A DNA stretch of 64,000 nucleotides from Mesorhizobium sp. Its GTDB lineage: Bacteria > Pseudomonadota > Alphaproteobacteria > Rhizobiales > Rhizobiaceae. The DNA lies in assembly GCA_004020645.1 (NCBI GenBank), contig SAQL01000001.1, positions 461,176-525,175 on the forward strand, read 5' to 3'. This document shows positions 8,097 to 16,138 of the stretch, piece by piece; the stretch's first letter is position 1, and every line of letters starts with the position of its first letter. Position numbers and translations under genes: made by a program. Under the pieces are notes generated by a model. It saw only the letters and a program-made list of their open reading frames with translations. It had not been told where the DNA came from and ran no database searches.

Positions 8097-8423
8097 TCAG
8101 TCGCCGTTGCGGCGGGTCGGGCGGGACCAGATCAGGCTGTAGCCCTCGCCTTCCTCGTCGTCGAAGAGGTTGGCGTAGATCGGGGCGGTGAAGCTCGGAT
8201 CGTCGAGCTTTAGGCCAAGGTAGGCGCGGCCCTCGTTGGACTGCTTGCTCCAGGCGGCCCCGATCTCGACCCGGCCGACGAAAACGCGGTGGCTGGGGGC
8301 ATTCTCGCCGCTGGCGCGGGCGTCGGGAGCGATGCGGACGTTCTTGGCCTGAAGGGAAAGGGTGACGATCTCGCCGCTGAACTCGTTGGTGCCGGACTTC
8401 TTGAAGGTGCCGATGGTGGCCAT
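8097..8423 (-). CDS. DUF736 family protein (second copy)
   Basis: A 108-residue protein starting MATIGTFKKSGTNEFSGEIV, with GRVEIGAAWSKQSNEGR and LGLKLDDPSFTAPIYANLF, typical of DUF736 and clearly paralogous to the copy at 3055-3402. The start at 8423 is preceded by AAGGAGAAC. An unusual hairpin element lies 113-164 bases upstream (8536-8587). Its function is unknown. An intrinsic terminator closes the transcript. Confidence 0.88.
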   Translation of the reverse strand: MATIGTFKKSGTNEFSGEIVTLSLQAKNVRIAPDARASGENAPSHRVFVGRVEIGAAWSKQSNEGRAYLGLKLDDPSFTAPIYANLFDDEEGEGYSLIWSRPTRRNGD

Positions 8424-8998
8424 GGTAGTTCTCCTTGGTTTCTTGCTCGAGCCCGCACCATTGCGGTCTCGATGGCGATCGGCCGGCCGGAGGCGATCGG
8501 CGGCGCACCCCGCAGGGGCTCCGACAGCAAAGGAGAACTATCTTGTCTCGCGAGGAATCCCGGCGCAGCCGGGAGGGGAAGATAGTTTGACGGCGCTGTT
8601 GCGCCTTAGGCGATCGAGGCGAAGCCGGCCTTCGGCCAGATCGAGCCATGAGAGAGACCGTATTGGAGCGGTCGTACAGGCAGAACACGGCAAGGAGAAC
8701 GCGGCTGGCGCTGGCACCATCCGGTTCGGGCCACAGGCTCAGCGCGCCCCGCTCTCTTCCCGGGATCAAGTACGAATGTCAGCTGTCTCGTCGCTCCGGC
8801 AGTGCAGGAACGTCCCAACCATTTGTCGCCCAGATGGCTATGCCGGGACCCCGGGGGGCTACTGGACTGGACTCCACAGGTGTCTCGCTCTCCGGCTCAC
8901 ATGCTCGCGCTGAGAACTCACCCCAATCCAGCAGCAACCCCATTGGCGATGGAAGGCGAAGCCACGGGCCTGATCTGGTCCCGACCACACCCATGCGG
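8424..8998. other. 575-base stretch without a supported gene
   Basis: I see no frame with convincing protein character on either strand. One small minus-strand frame (8779-9015) has no recognisable motif. The only clear structure is the nested hairpin at 8536-8587. The rest may be the leader or promoter of the DUF736 gene and the downstream region of the membrane-protein gene. Confidence 0.5.
8536..8587 (-). promoter_or_regulatory. Nested hairpin element, copy A
   Basis: The outer arms AACTATCTT (8536-8544) and AAGATAGTT (8579-8587) are perfect complements. Inside is a second perfect stem, CCCGGC-GCA-GCCGGG (8559-8573). The outer loop carries TCGCGAG. Copy B at 10708-10766 has the same architecture with compensating changes in both stems. 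Each copy is 110-180 bases upstream of a minus-strand gene start (DUF736 here). It may be a structured leader RNA, a protein-binding site or a REP-like repeat. Confidence 0.65.
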
Positions 8999-9442
8999 TC
9001 ACGAGGCACTCGCAACGCCCCGTCCGGCTGGTCCGGGCGGGGCCATCATGGTCAGGCGCATGAACGCGGTGACGCCGACCGCTGCCGCTCCGCCGACAGC
9101 GAAAGCGAACTGCCAGGTGTCAGAGGGCATTGTGAGCTTCACGATGCCTAAGGTTGCGTGATAGCCAGCGACGACCGCGGGGGCGACGAAGGCAAGGACC
9201 ACAACGAGTTTTGTCCAGGCGGGTCGCGCGACGAGGAGCAGGAGTTGGAAGAGACCGAAGGTTATCGCAGCAGCCATGGCGCCGACGATGACGACGCCAA
9301 GGATGCCGGCTCCGGTGTCATGTGCCCAGGTGCCAATGGCGATGCCGGCGAACAGCGGCAGCGCGAATACGGCGAGATTGAACAACAGCCAGCACAGCGC
9401 GGCTATACCGGCAAGTGTGGCGAGAATGGCAATGATGATCAT
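8999..9442 (-). CDS. Small integral membrane protein of unknown function
   Basis: A 147-residue protein dominated by hydrophobic segments: IIIAILATLAGIAALCWLLF, LAVFALPLFAGIAIG, ILGVVIVGAMAAAITFGLF, LVVVLAFVAPAVVAGYHA and a last one near WQFAFAVGGAAAVGV. That suggests four or five membrane passes. I recognise no family. It lies in the ICE maintenance region. The C-terminal 15 residues run through a GC-rich inverted repeat (about 9017-9045), so transcription may stop inside or just after the gene. Confidence 0.65.
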   Translation of the reverse strand: MIIIAILATLAGIAALCWLLFNLAVFALPLFAGIAIGTWAHDTGAGILGVVIVGAMAAAITFGLFQLLLLVARPAWTKLVVVLAFVAPAVVAGYHATLGIVKLTMPSDTWQFAFAVGGAAAVGVTAFMRLTMMAPPGPAGRGVASAS

Positions 9443-9652
9443 AGTGGTGATCTCCGTGCAGAGTTTGGACGGGTCGCGCCAACCACCACCACCACGGCGC
9501 AGACATCAGTCTAGACCAATTCGCCCGATCAGGGGAGCCTTGATTGCTTAAGTAAGGTGGTGGTTGTTGTAGTCGCGGGGCATCGGGCCGCCGGTGACGC
9601 GGCCTGCGGAATTGCCGAGTCGAGTGCGGCACCCGCAATCGCAAGGTGGCGC

Positions 9653-10585
9653 TCATGCGCCACCCCGATCGCGGAAATCATACGCGTTGATGCCGAGCTT
9701 CCTCGCCTTGTCGGCGAAGTTATCCTGGATGCCGGTGCCAGGAAATACGATGACGCCGATCGGAAGGATGTCGAGGATCGCATCGTTTCGCTTGAACGGC
9801 GCTGCCCGGCCGTGCTTGTCCCAGTCCGGAGCGAATCCGACCTGAGGAACCTTGCGATTTTCGGCCCATTTTGCTGCAATCAGTTCCGCGCCCTTTGGCG
9901 ACTTGCCGTGGATCAGCACCATGTCGGGGTGCTTGGCGTGGACCTTGTCGAGCGCGTCCCAGACGAGGTGGTAGTCGTTGAAATCGAGGCCGCCGGTCAG
10001 GGCGATCTTCGGACCGGCGGGCAGCATTACCTCGGTATCGGCCTTGCGCCGCGCGGCGAGGAAATCGCGGCTGTCGATCATTGCCGCGGTCAGATGCCGG
10101 CGGTTGACCATCGATCCGGTGCGCGGACGCCAGGCGGAGCCGGTGTGCTGCTCGTAATGTTCGGAAGCCTGATCCCGCATCAATTCGAAGGCGTCGCGCC
10201 GCTCGATCATGGTCTGGCCCTGGGCGGTGAGGTTTTCGAGTTCGACCGCTTTGATCTCGGTGCCGTCCTGTTCCCGCTGCAGGCGGCGCTGGGCCTGCTC
10301 GCTGTCATCCAATTGCCGCTCGAGCCGCAGCACGGCGCGGTGGAAGACATTGGTGACGGACCAGAGCAGGTCGTCGAGGTCAGGCTCGAGGCGTGTGTCG
10401 CCGAGGGTGGCGATGAGGGCATCGAAGATGTCCGCAACGGCTCCGGCGACATGGTCGCCGTCGGGAAGTGGTCGCGGATCCGGCTCGTCGGCGTAAGGGC
10501 GCCAGCCATAGAGCTGGAGTTCGGTGAGGACGTGATCGGTGGGCGACGCTGCGTGGTGCGGTTCGGACTCGTCGTGTGCGCTCAT
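9653..10585 (-). CDS. DUF2493 (SLOG-superfamily) protein
   Basis: A 310-residue protein. The N-terminal 150 residues are acidic and helical, including an EQAQRRLQREQDGTEIKAVE stretch that may form a coiled coil. The C-terminal 120 residues contain KIALTGGLDFNDYHLVWDAL, MVLIHGKSPKGAELIAAKWA and VIVFPGTGIQDNFADKARK, the DUF2493/YspA-like SLOG Rossmann fold, which is expected to bind a nucleotide or its derivative. Such proteins are frequent in alphaproteobacterial plasmids and ICEs with ParB and toprim neighbours; the ligand is unknown. Hairpin copy B lies 123-181 bases upstream of the start. Confidence 0.85.
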   Translation of the reverse strand: MSAHDESEPHHAASPTDHVLTELQLYGWRPYADEPDPRPLPDGDHVAGAVADIFDALIATLGDTRLEPDLDDLLWSVTNVFHRAVLRLERQLDDSEQAQRRLQREQDGTEIKAVELENLTAQGQTMIERRDAFELMRDQASEHYEQHTGSAWRPRTGSMVNRRHLTAAMIDSRDFLAARRKADTEVMLPAGPKIALTGGLDFNDYHLVWDALDKVHAKHPDMVLIHGKSPKGAELIAAKWAENRKVPQVGFAPDWDKHGRAAPFKRNDAILDILPIGVIVFPGTGIQDNFADKARKLGINAYDFRDRGGA

Positions 10586-10901
10586 GGGATGCTCCCGTCG
10601 GTGGGACCGCGACCCTCGCGGCCTTCATGGCGACGAAAGCCCACGGGCGGGATGGCCTCGCACCCGGAGCGACGCGGAGGGCCGGAGCGGCAGCGGAGGA
10701 TGCAGAGGCCGACTATTTTGCCTCGCGATGGAAAGGCGGCGCAGCCGCCGCCGGAAAATAGTCGGCCGGCGCCCTTGCCTGGCCGGACCGTTTGTGGGCC
10801 CGATCGCCCTCTCGAAGGCCGGGTCGTGGCTCTCTCCGGCGGTGGATCCTGTTCGCGTGACGCCGGCCTCATGACCGCACTGCGCCGCGCTCCATCCCGG
10901 C
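10586..10901. other. 316-base intergenic region holding hairpin copy B
   Basis: No coding frame is supported. The stretch separates the DUF2493 start from the toprim gene stop and carries the nested hairpin at 10708-10766. Confidence 0.5.
10708..10766 (-). promoter_or_regulatory. Nested hairpin element, copy B
   Basis: The outer arms GGCCGACTATTTT (from 10708) and AAAATAGTCGGCC (ending 10766) are exact complements. The inner stem is GGCGGC-GCA-GCCGCC, and TCGCGA is in the outer loop. Compared with copy A, the conserved positions are CTAT-TTCC, the GCA triloop and TCGCGAG. The stem bases differ in a compensating way (C-G to T-A in the outer stem; CCCGGC/GCCGGG to GGCGGC/GCCGCC inside). Confidence 0.65.
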
Positions 10902-11939
10902 TCAGGCCACACGTTCGAGGAAACGATAGCGATCCCGGCGAACCAGTTGGTCCGCGATCGATTTGCGAAGCGTGGCGAGGCCCAAGCAGCGGAGATCCTC
11001 GTTGAAGTCCTCCATTCTCGGCGAGAGGACGATCGCCTCGATCCCGGCATCGGTCGCCCGCTCGATCAAGTTGTCGCGGGCACCGTCACCGGCGGGATCG
11101 TTGTCGCGGATGATGTAGAGCCGGTTCAGCGTCGGCGGGAACAGGATGGCAGCGAGATGCGCCGCCGAGAGAGCTGCCGCCATGGCCATGTCGGGCAGGG
11201 CGCATCTGAGCGAAAGCGTCGTCTCGATGCCTTCGCCCGCTGCCATGACGTTGCCGGGCACTCCGAAGCGGACGGCGTTGCCCAACAGATCGCCCATGGC
11301 CCGGCGCGGTGTGTCGACGGGTGCCTTGCCCAGACCGTCCGGCGCAAGCCAGGTGCGGTGCGCGCCGGTCAGCCGCCCATCGAGACTAGTGACCGAACCG
11401 ATCATCGCCGGCCAGGTTTCCGTCGGTCCATGATCGTCAGGGCGATAGTAGCAGCGCGGATGAAACCGGAGCGATCCGGTTCCGTGCAAAGTCGTGATGC
11501 CACGTTCACGGAGATACGTTTCCACGATGGTTCCGATGATCGGCTGCGACATGCCCACCAGCCGACGGGCTGCCTCCGAGGAGCCAGTTGGAGCCTCAAC
11601 ACGCTGCCGGACAGGAGATGCCGGACACGCTGCTTCATGCGAGAGGCCGAGAAAGGCCCGGGCTTCCTTGGCGACATCTCCGAAAGCTCTGAGGCCAAGC
11701 GCCTCGCGCACTACGTCCAGCAGATCGCCATGCTCGCCGGTAGCTGCGTCGGTCCAGCGTCCGGCCGAACCTCTTGGGGAGTCTACAAGTCGGACGAACA
11801 TGGAGCGACCAGGTGTGTTGCGCACATCGCCAACAGTCCAATAGTTCCCTTGGCGGCGGCCATTGGAGAGATAATGCCGGCAGACCGCCTCGGCCCGGTC
11901 GGCGAGGCGGCGTGCCAGTTCATGCGGCGGTTCGCGCAT
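10902..11939 (-). CDS. Toprim domain protein (primase-like, DUF7146 type)
   Basis: A 345-residue protein. The N-terminal part (residues 15-100) contains GRRQGNYWTVGDVRNTPGRS and GRWTDAATGEHGDLLDVV, the DUF7146 segment found before toprim domains. A toprim fold follows, with a conserved glutamate in VMAAGEGIETTLSL and the acidic motif IIRDNDPAGDGA. It probably handles or primes ICE DNA. The start at 11939 has AGGAGGTCACC just upstream, and a group II intron sits immediately before that ribosome binding site. Transcription of this gene therefore depends on the intron or on a promoter inside it. Confidence 0.85.
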   Translation of the reverse strand: MREPPHELARRLADRAEAVCRHYLSNGRRQGNYWTVGDVRNTPGRSMFVRLVDSPRGSAGRWTDAATGEHGDLLDVVREALGLRAFGDVAKEARAFLGLSHEAACPASPVRQRVEAPTGSSEAARRLVGMSQPIIGTIVETYLRERGITTLHGTGSLRFHPRCYYRPDDHGPTETWPAMIGSVTSLDGRLTGAHRTWLAPDGLGKAPVDTPRRAMGDLLGNAVRFGVPGNVMAAGEGIETTLSLRCALPDMAMAAALSAAHLAAILFPPTLNRLYIIRDNDPAGDGARDNLIERATDAGIEAIVLSPRMEDFNEDLRCLGLATLRKSIADQLVRRDRYRFLERVA

Positions 11940-11953
11940 GGTGACCTCCTTCA

Positions 11954-13832
11954 ATCGGGATAGGGGGGAACCTTGCGGTTCCGCCCCTCCCACACCACCC
12001 TGCGTACGGGTCCGTACAGGGCGGTTCGGCTGATTATGCGGCCTTGGGGAGCACAACGGAAGCGAGGCCAATGCTTGCGAGGAAAGCGTTCGGCAGGGCA
12101 ATGGCGAGCGCGGGGCTGTTGCTGATGCGCCATGGGCCGTGTGCACTGCCGGCGGTTTGTGCCGCCAGATCGTGACCGACACCACGGCGCCGCAACTCCG
12201 CAAAGCGGGTGCGCCCGCGCTTCCACTGTTTCCATACGATGGATCGCAGCCTTCGCCTGATCCACTGGTCGAGGCTGCGCAACACCGATGGGGTTTCGCA
12301 AAAGCCGAAGTAACCGCGCCACCCTTTCAGATAGAGCGACAGCTCCTTGGCTATCTGCGCGAGACTCGCGCCCCGCGTCCGCATCGTCAGCACCCGCACG
12401 CGCTCCTTGAACCGGACCACAGCCTGCGGTGCGATCCGACGCCTTGGCGTCTTCTCGTTCGTGAAGCTGAAGCCGAGGAACTTGCGCCGGTGTGGCGGGG
12501 CGACCGCGCTCTTCTGCGTGTTGACCTTCAGCTTCAGACGCCTGTCGAGGAAGCGTTCGACACTTGCCATCACCCGTTCGCCCGCCCGCGCGCTGCGCAC
12601 ATAGATGTTGCAGTCGTCGGCATAGCGCACAAAGCGATGGTTGCGTCGCTCCAGTTCCTTGTCGAGTTCGTCCAGCATCAGGTTGGACAGCAGCGGCGAG
12701 AGCGGGCCGCCCTGCGGCGTTCCCTCGTCGATTGGACCGACCAGCCCGCCTTCGAGCACACCCGCGGTCAGAAAGCCGCGGATCAGACGGAGGATACGCG
12801 GATCGGACACCCGCTTGGCCACCAGCCCCATCAGGATGTCGTGGTTGACCCGGTCGAAGAACTTCTCCAGGTCGATATCCACCACAATGCGATGACCCGA
12901 CGCGATGAACGCTTGCGCCGCGGCAACCGCATGATGAGCCGAGCGTGCGGGCCGGAACCCGTAGCTCGACGCGCTGAACCCGCCGTCCCATGCAGCCTGC
13001 AACACCTGCATCACCGCCTGCTGGATGAAGCGGTCGAGCACCGTGGGGATGCCGAGCGGACGGGTGCCGCCGGACGCCTTCGGGATGTCGACACGCCGCA
13101 CCGGCTGCGGCTTGTAGGCGCCTTCAAGCAGTTGGGCGCGAAGTTCGGGCCAGTGGTCTTTCAGATGCAGCGCCAAGGCATCGACACTCATGCCGTCGAT
13201 CCCCGGCGCTCCCTTGTTGCGCCGGACCTGCGCCAGCGCCTTCCTCAGATTGTCGCGATCGACAATCGCTTCCATGCACGGTCCGGCCCTTGCCGCCAGA
13301 CTTTCGGAGGCGGCGTTCGCCGCACCGGCTTCGGTCCCTGCCCCAGGGCGGTCGCGGGCTTCACCCGTTCCCGTCTCGGGGAAGGCCAGCTCGAGCTGAT
13401 TCTTCTGCCGCATGGCCAATGCGAGAACTCCGTCCTACTCGTCCTTCCAACCGTTCGGGCCTTCGTTCGGCAGACGCCTCCCTACTATGCCCTCTGCTGA
13501 CTTCTGCACCGCGATCAGCGCGCCTCACGACGGGCTCAGTCCGGATTTCCGGACACGGCGCAGATCTCCCGAGGTAAGATCGACCGCCTTCCCCGCACAC
13601 CCGCCGAATTTACCACCCCGGCCCTTGATGACCATGGACTTCGCGGTCATTTGCCCGCTCGTCCGGCCGGGTAGGCCTCATATCCGGTTCTTGTCCATCG
13701 GGTCGCGGTTTTGCTCCACGCTTCCTTCAGACCCCGCCTCGCGACGACGCCCTTGCGCTTTGCTAACCCTTCGCCGCCATCAGGCTGGGTAAAGGACTTA
13801 CACCTCCAAGCTGTCGATCATGCTCGGCACAC
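11954..13832 (-). mobile_element. Group II intron with its reverse transcriptase
   Basis: On the minus strand the element begins GTGTGCC at 13832, a GUGYG-type 5' end. It continues with a GGAGGTGTAAGTCC domain I segment and carries the RT gene. It ends with a domain V-like hairpin (GCCCTGTACGG / CCGTACGCAGGG) and a domain VI-like stem finishing CTATCCCGAT at 11954, which gives 1,879 bases. The 5' exon is the parB terminator hairpin plus its T-rich tract, and the 3' exon starts TGAAGGAGGTCACC. Insertion straight after a terminator stem-loop is a known habit of group IIC introns. The boundaries are read by eye and may be off by a few bases. Confidence 0.8.
12034..13419 (-). CDS. ltrA: Group II intron reverse transcriptase/maturase
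   Basis: A 461-residue intron-encoded protein. RT blocks are seen in order: RRNKGAPGIDGMS, GTRPLGIPTVLDR, SYGFRPARSAH, DIDLEKFFDRVNHD, GTPQGGPLSPLLSNLMLDEL, the catalytic YADD at residues 266-269, and RKFLGFSF. A maturase (X) domain follows, with YLKGWRGYFGF. There is no HNH endonuclease domain, in line with introns that integrate without second-strand cleavage. The C-terminus (GPWRISNSPALAIALPNAFL) is a tail common in this RT group. The frame is intact with all catalytic residues, so the intron may be active. Confidence 0.93.
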   Translation of the reverse strand: MAMRQKNQLELAFPETGTGEARDRPGAGTEAGAANAASESLAARAGPCMEAIVDRDNLRKALAQVRRNKGAPGIDGMSVDALALHLKDHWPELRAQLLEGAYKPQPVRRVDIPKASGGTRPLGIPTVLDRFIQQAVMQVLQAAWDGGFSASSYGFRPARSAHHAVAAAQAFIASGHRIVVDIDLEKFFDRVNHDILMGLVAKRVSDPRILRLIRGFLTAGVLEGGLVGPIDEGTPQGGPLSPLLSNLMLDELDKELERRNHRFVRYADDCNIYVRSARAGERVMASVERFLDRRLKLKVNTQKSAVAPPHRRKFLGFSFTNEKTPRRRIAPQAVVRFKERVRVLTMRTRGASLAQIAKELSLYLKGWRGYFGFCETPSVLRSLDQWIRRRLRSIVWKQWKRGRTRFAELRRRGVGHDLAAQTAGSAHGPWRISNSPALAIALPNAFLASIGLASVVLPKAA

Positions 13833-13840
13833 AAAAGAAA

Positions 13841-13862
13841 GGCCCGCCGTTGCCGGCGGGCC
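13841..13862 (-). terminator. Intrinsic terminator downstream of parB and intron target site
   Basis: GGCCCGCCG-TTGC-CGGCGGGCC on the plus strand is a perfect 9-base-pair stem with a 4-base loop. The minus-strand continuation is TTTCTTTT, after which the group II intron begins. It ends the parB transcript (stop at 13884). Confidence 0.85.
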
Positions 13863-13883
13863 AGTTGTGAGGGTCATGGGAGG

Positions 13884-15974
13884 CTATTCGGCGGCGATAG
13901 TCATTGCCGCGACATCGTCATCATCGGCGATGCCGTCGTCATCGGCCATGGCCGTTTCGTCCGCTATCTCCGCCGTTTCTACGACGGCCAGTTCCACGTC
14001 CGACATGTCAGCGACCGTCGCCCGACCCGGTGTGCGGAGCGGCTCGGGCAACCAGCCCGTGCCGTTGAGCAGCATCGACGCTTCTGTCGCCATGTCGCCC
14101 TTCTTGAGATGGGCGATCCGGTCGGCAGCGCGCTGGCCCTTCGCTTCGGCAACGGCCTGAAGGATCCGCGCCTTGGTGACGCGACCGAGGAAGGCGTCGA
14201 CGGTCGGCTTCCAACGCGCCGACATGTCGAGGTCGACGGCGCCCGCCAGCTGGTCCGCATGGGCGAGTGCGCGGGGACGTCGGTTCCAGGCTTCGTGGAC
14301 CGCGTTGACCGACAGGCTGACCACATGGGCGAACAAGGCGGCGCGGCTATCGCTGTCCCAGTCTCCAAGCGCGTCCCAGAGGTCGGCCGAATCCTTCGGC
14401 AGAGCCTTGGTCCAGCTCTCATGCCGCGCGTGGATCGCCTCGGCCGAGACGCTATCGTTCAGGCCTGGCGCTTGGGCGCCGAAACTGACGGTCTTGAGGT
14501 CCAACTCAAGGCAGCTATCCGAGCCATACTGGTAGAAGACCTTGAGCGTCAGGGCATGCAGCGCTGCGCTGAAGGCGACATCGGGCTGCTCGCCGAGGGC
14601 GTGCCGGAGACCGAGCGTCCGGTGCGCCGTCAATTCCGTCATCAGACGGTCCGAGATGGGCGAAAGACCCTCGTCTTCCTCGGGCTCCGCGATGCTGTCA
14701 CTATTGGCATCGTGAACGCCATCGGCATCGTCGCCGGTCGTCTCCCCTTCGTCCGTTGCGTCGTCTGGTGCGTTCGCGGGTTCCGCTGGTGCTTCATTCT
14801 CGGGCCGGACATAGCCGCGATCGACACGCAGGCGGCCGTCCCCGGCGATGCTGATGAAGGCGCCCGCGCGCGCGATTTCCTCGGGATGGAAGGACAGCGG
14901 CCGTTCGTCGAAGGCCTCGAGTGCGGTCTCGAGCTCGCCGAGCCGCTGGTCGACCTCGTCGGGAAGTTCGTCGGCACCTTCATGCTCCGCAACGAGACGA
15001 TCGAACTCGGCCTTGAGCGCGTCGCGCGTGCCTTCCTCCTCGGCCGTGAGCGGCACGGGTTCACCGTGGAGGCGCCTCAGACCATAGGTGTGACCGTAGG
15101 CAAAATCAGGCGCGACCTCGGTCCACTTCCAGCCCTCGGCGGCAATCGCCTCGGACTCGGCTTTGAGCTTATCGGCCACCATCTGGTCGACCAAGGCGAC
15201 ATCCTGCAGCCAGCCACCATCGTCGCCCTCGAACAGGTCGCGCAGCACCGTGCCGCCCGCCTCGATATACGCTTCAGTGCCGATGAACAGTGCCCGCTTG
15301 TCGGTGGCACGGACGGCGCCTTCGGTCAGCATGCGCCGAATGGCGTAGGACGACTTGTCGTAGGAGGTTTTCAGGCGTTCGAAGACCTGTTCCTGGCGTG
15401 CATGGTCGCCCGACACGGTGAACGCTTCGAGCTGGGCGAGCGTCATGCCGTCTTCGGCATAGACGTCCAGCAGCACCGGAGAGACCGATGCGAGCTTGAG
15501 GCGCTGCTTGACCACGTTGACCGAGACGAAGAACGCCGCGGCGACCTCCTCCTCGGACTGACCCTTTTCGCGCAGGGTGAGGAATGCGCGGAACTGGTCG
15601 AGCGGATGCAGCGGCGCTCGCTGGACGTTTTCGGCGAGCGAGTCCTCCTCGGCAATACCGCCCTCGCGGACGACACAGGGCAATGGGGCGGTTTTGGCCA
15701 GGCGCTTCTGCTTGACGAGCAGCTCCAGCGCCCGGAAGCGCCTGCCGCCGGCCGGCACCTCGAACATGCCGGTCTCCGCGCCGTTTTCATCAACGACAGG
15801 GCGGACGGTGAGGCCCTGAAGGATGCCACGCCGAGCGATGTCTTCGGCGAGTTCCTCGACCGAGACGCCTGCCTTGATGCGCCGGACATTGGACTGGCTC
15901 AGGACGAGCTGGTTGAAGGGGATGTCGCGCGAGGGCGACAGGGTGATGGTGGGCTTCTTCCTGGCAGTAGCCAT
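13884..15974 (-). CDS. parB: ParB/RepB/Spo0J-type partition protein, large plasmid form
   Basis: A 696-residue protein, more than twice the length of chromosomal ParB. The N-terminal ParB/Srx CTPase-nuclease fold has the conserved GGRRFRALE (residues 76-84) and SLAENVQRAPLHPLDQ. An HTH region follows (GQSEEEVAAAFFVSVNVVKQ). The middle is acidic and low in complexity (residues about 390-460, rich in D, E and A), and the C-terminal 200 residues are specific to the plasmid/ICE subfamily. It may act in element maintenance or as an anti-restriction or nuclease-like ParB; no parS site or intact parA is seen nearby. Its leader resembles that of the DUF932 gene. Confidence 0.88.
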   Translation of the reverse strand: MATARKKPTITLSPSRDIPFNQLVLSQSNVRRIKAGVSVEELAEDIARRGILQGLTVRPVVDENGAETGMFEVPAGGRRFRALELLVKQKRLAKTAPLPCVVREGGIAEEDSLAENVQRAPLHPLDQFRAFLTLREKGQSEEEVAAAFFVSVNVVKQRLKLASVSPVLLDVYAEDGMTLAQLEAFTVSGDHARQEQVFERLKTSYDKSSYAIRRMLTEGAVRATDKRALFIGTEAYIEAGGTVLRDLFEGDDGGWLQDVALVDQMVADKLKAESEAIAAEGWKWTEVAPDFAYGHTYGLRRLHGEPVPLTAEEEGTRDALKAEFDRLVAEHEGADELPDEVDQRLGELETALEAFDERPLSFHPEEIARAGAFISIAGDGRLRVDRGYVRPENEAPAEPANAPDDATDEGETTGDDADGVHDANSDSIAEPEEDEGLSPISDRLMTELTAHRTLGLRHALGEQPDVAFSAALHALTLKVFYQYGSDSCLELDLKTVSFGAQAPGLNDSVSAEAIHARHESWTKALPKDSADLWDALGDWDSDSRAALFAHVVSLSVNAVHEAWNRRPRALAHADQLAGAVDLDMSARWKPTVDAFLGRVTKARILQAVAEAKGQRAADRIAHLKKGDMATEASMLLNGTGWLPEPLRTPGRATVADMSDVELAVVETAEIADETAMADDDGIADDDDVAAMTIAAE

Positions 15975-16058
15975 GGGATGTACTCCGCGACGGGCGGCCG
16001 GGAACCTCTCTCGACCTCCAACCCGTCACGAAGATCGGCGCCGCCCTCTCACTCTGAG
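15975..16058 (-). promoter_or_regulatory. Twin leader element, parB copy
   Basis: On the plus strand, GACGGGC at about 15989 pairs with ACCCGTC at 16020-16027. Between them is the conserved CCTCTCTC, and beyond them CCGCCCTCTCACTCT. The same string of blocks, in the same order and spacing, precedes the DUF932 gene. An extra inverted repeat, GGCGCCG-CCCTC / GAGGG-CGGCGCC, follows at about 16036-16068. This suggests a shared RNA leader or operator. Confidence 0.6.
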
Positions 16059-16138
16059 GGACGGCGCCGCAAACTCCGGGTTCCCGGAAAGGCACGCAAC
16101 CGGAGACACGGAAATCCGCATCGCCGGCTTTGCTGAAT

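Noticed and set aside
9557..11005. A 482-codon plus-strand frame over the DUF2493 and toprim genes
   Set aside because: It spans two minus-strand genes plus the gap and hairpin between them, and shows no recognisable domain.
12139..13500. A 453-codon plus-strand frame opposite the intron RT gene
   Set aside because: It is antisense to a protein with all RT motifs.
14109..16136. A 675-codon plus-strand frame across parB
   Set aside because: It is antisense to a clear ParB protein. Long antisense frames are common at this GC content, and it shows no motifs.
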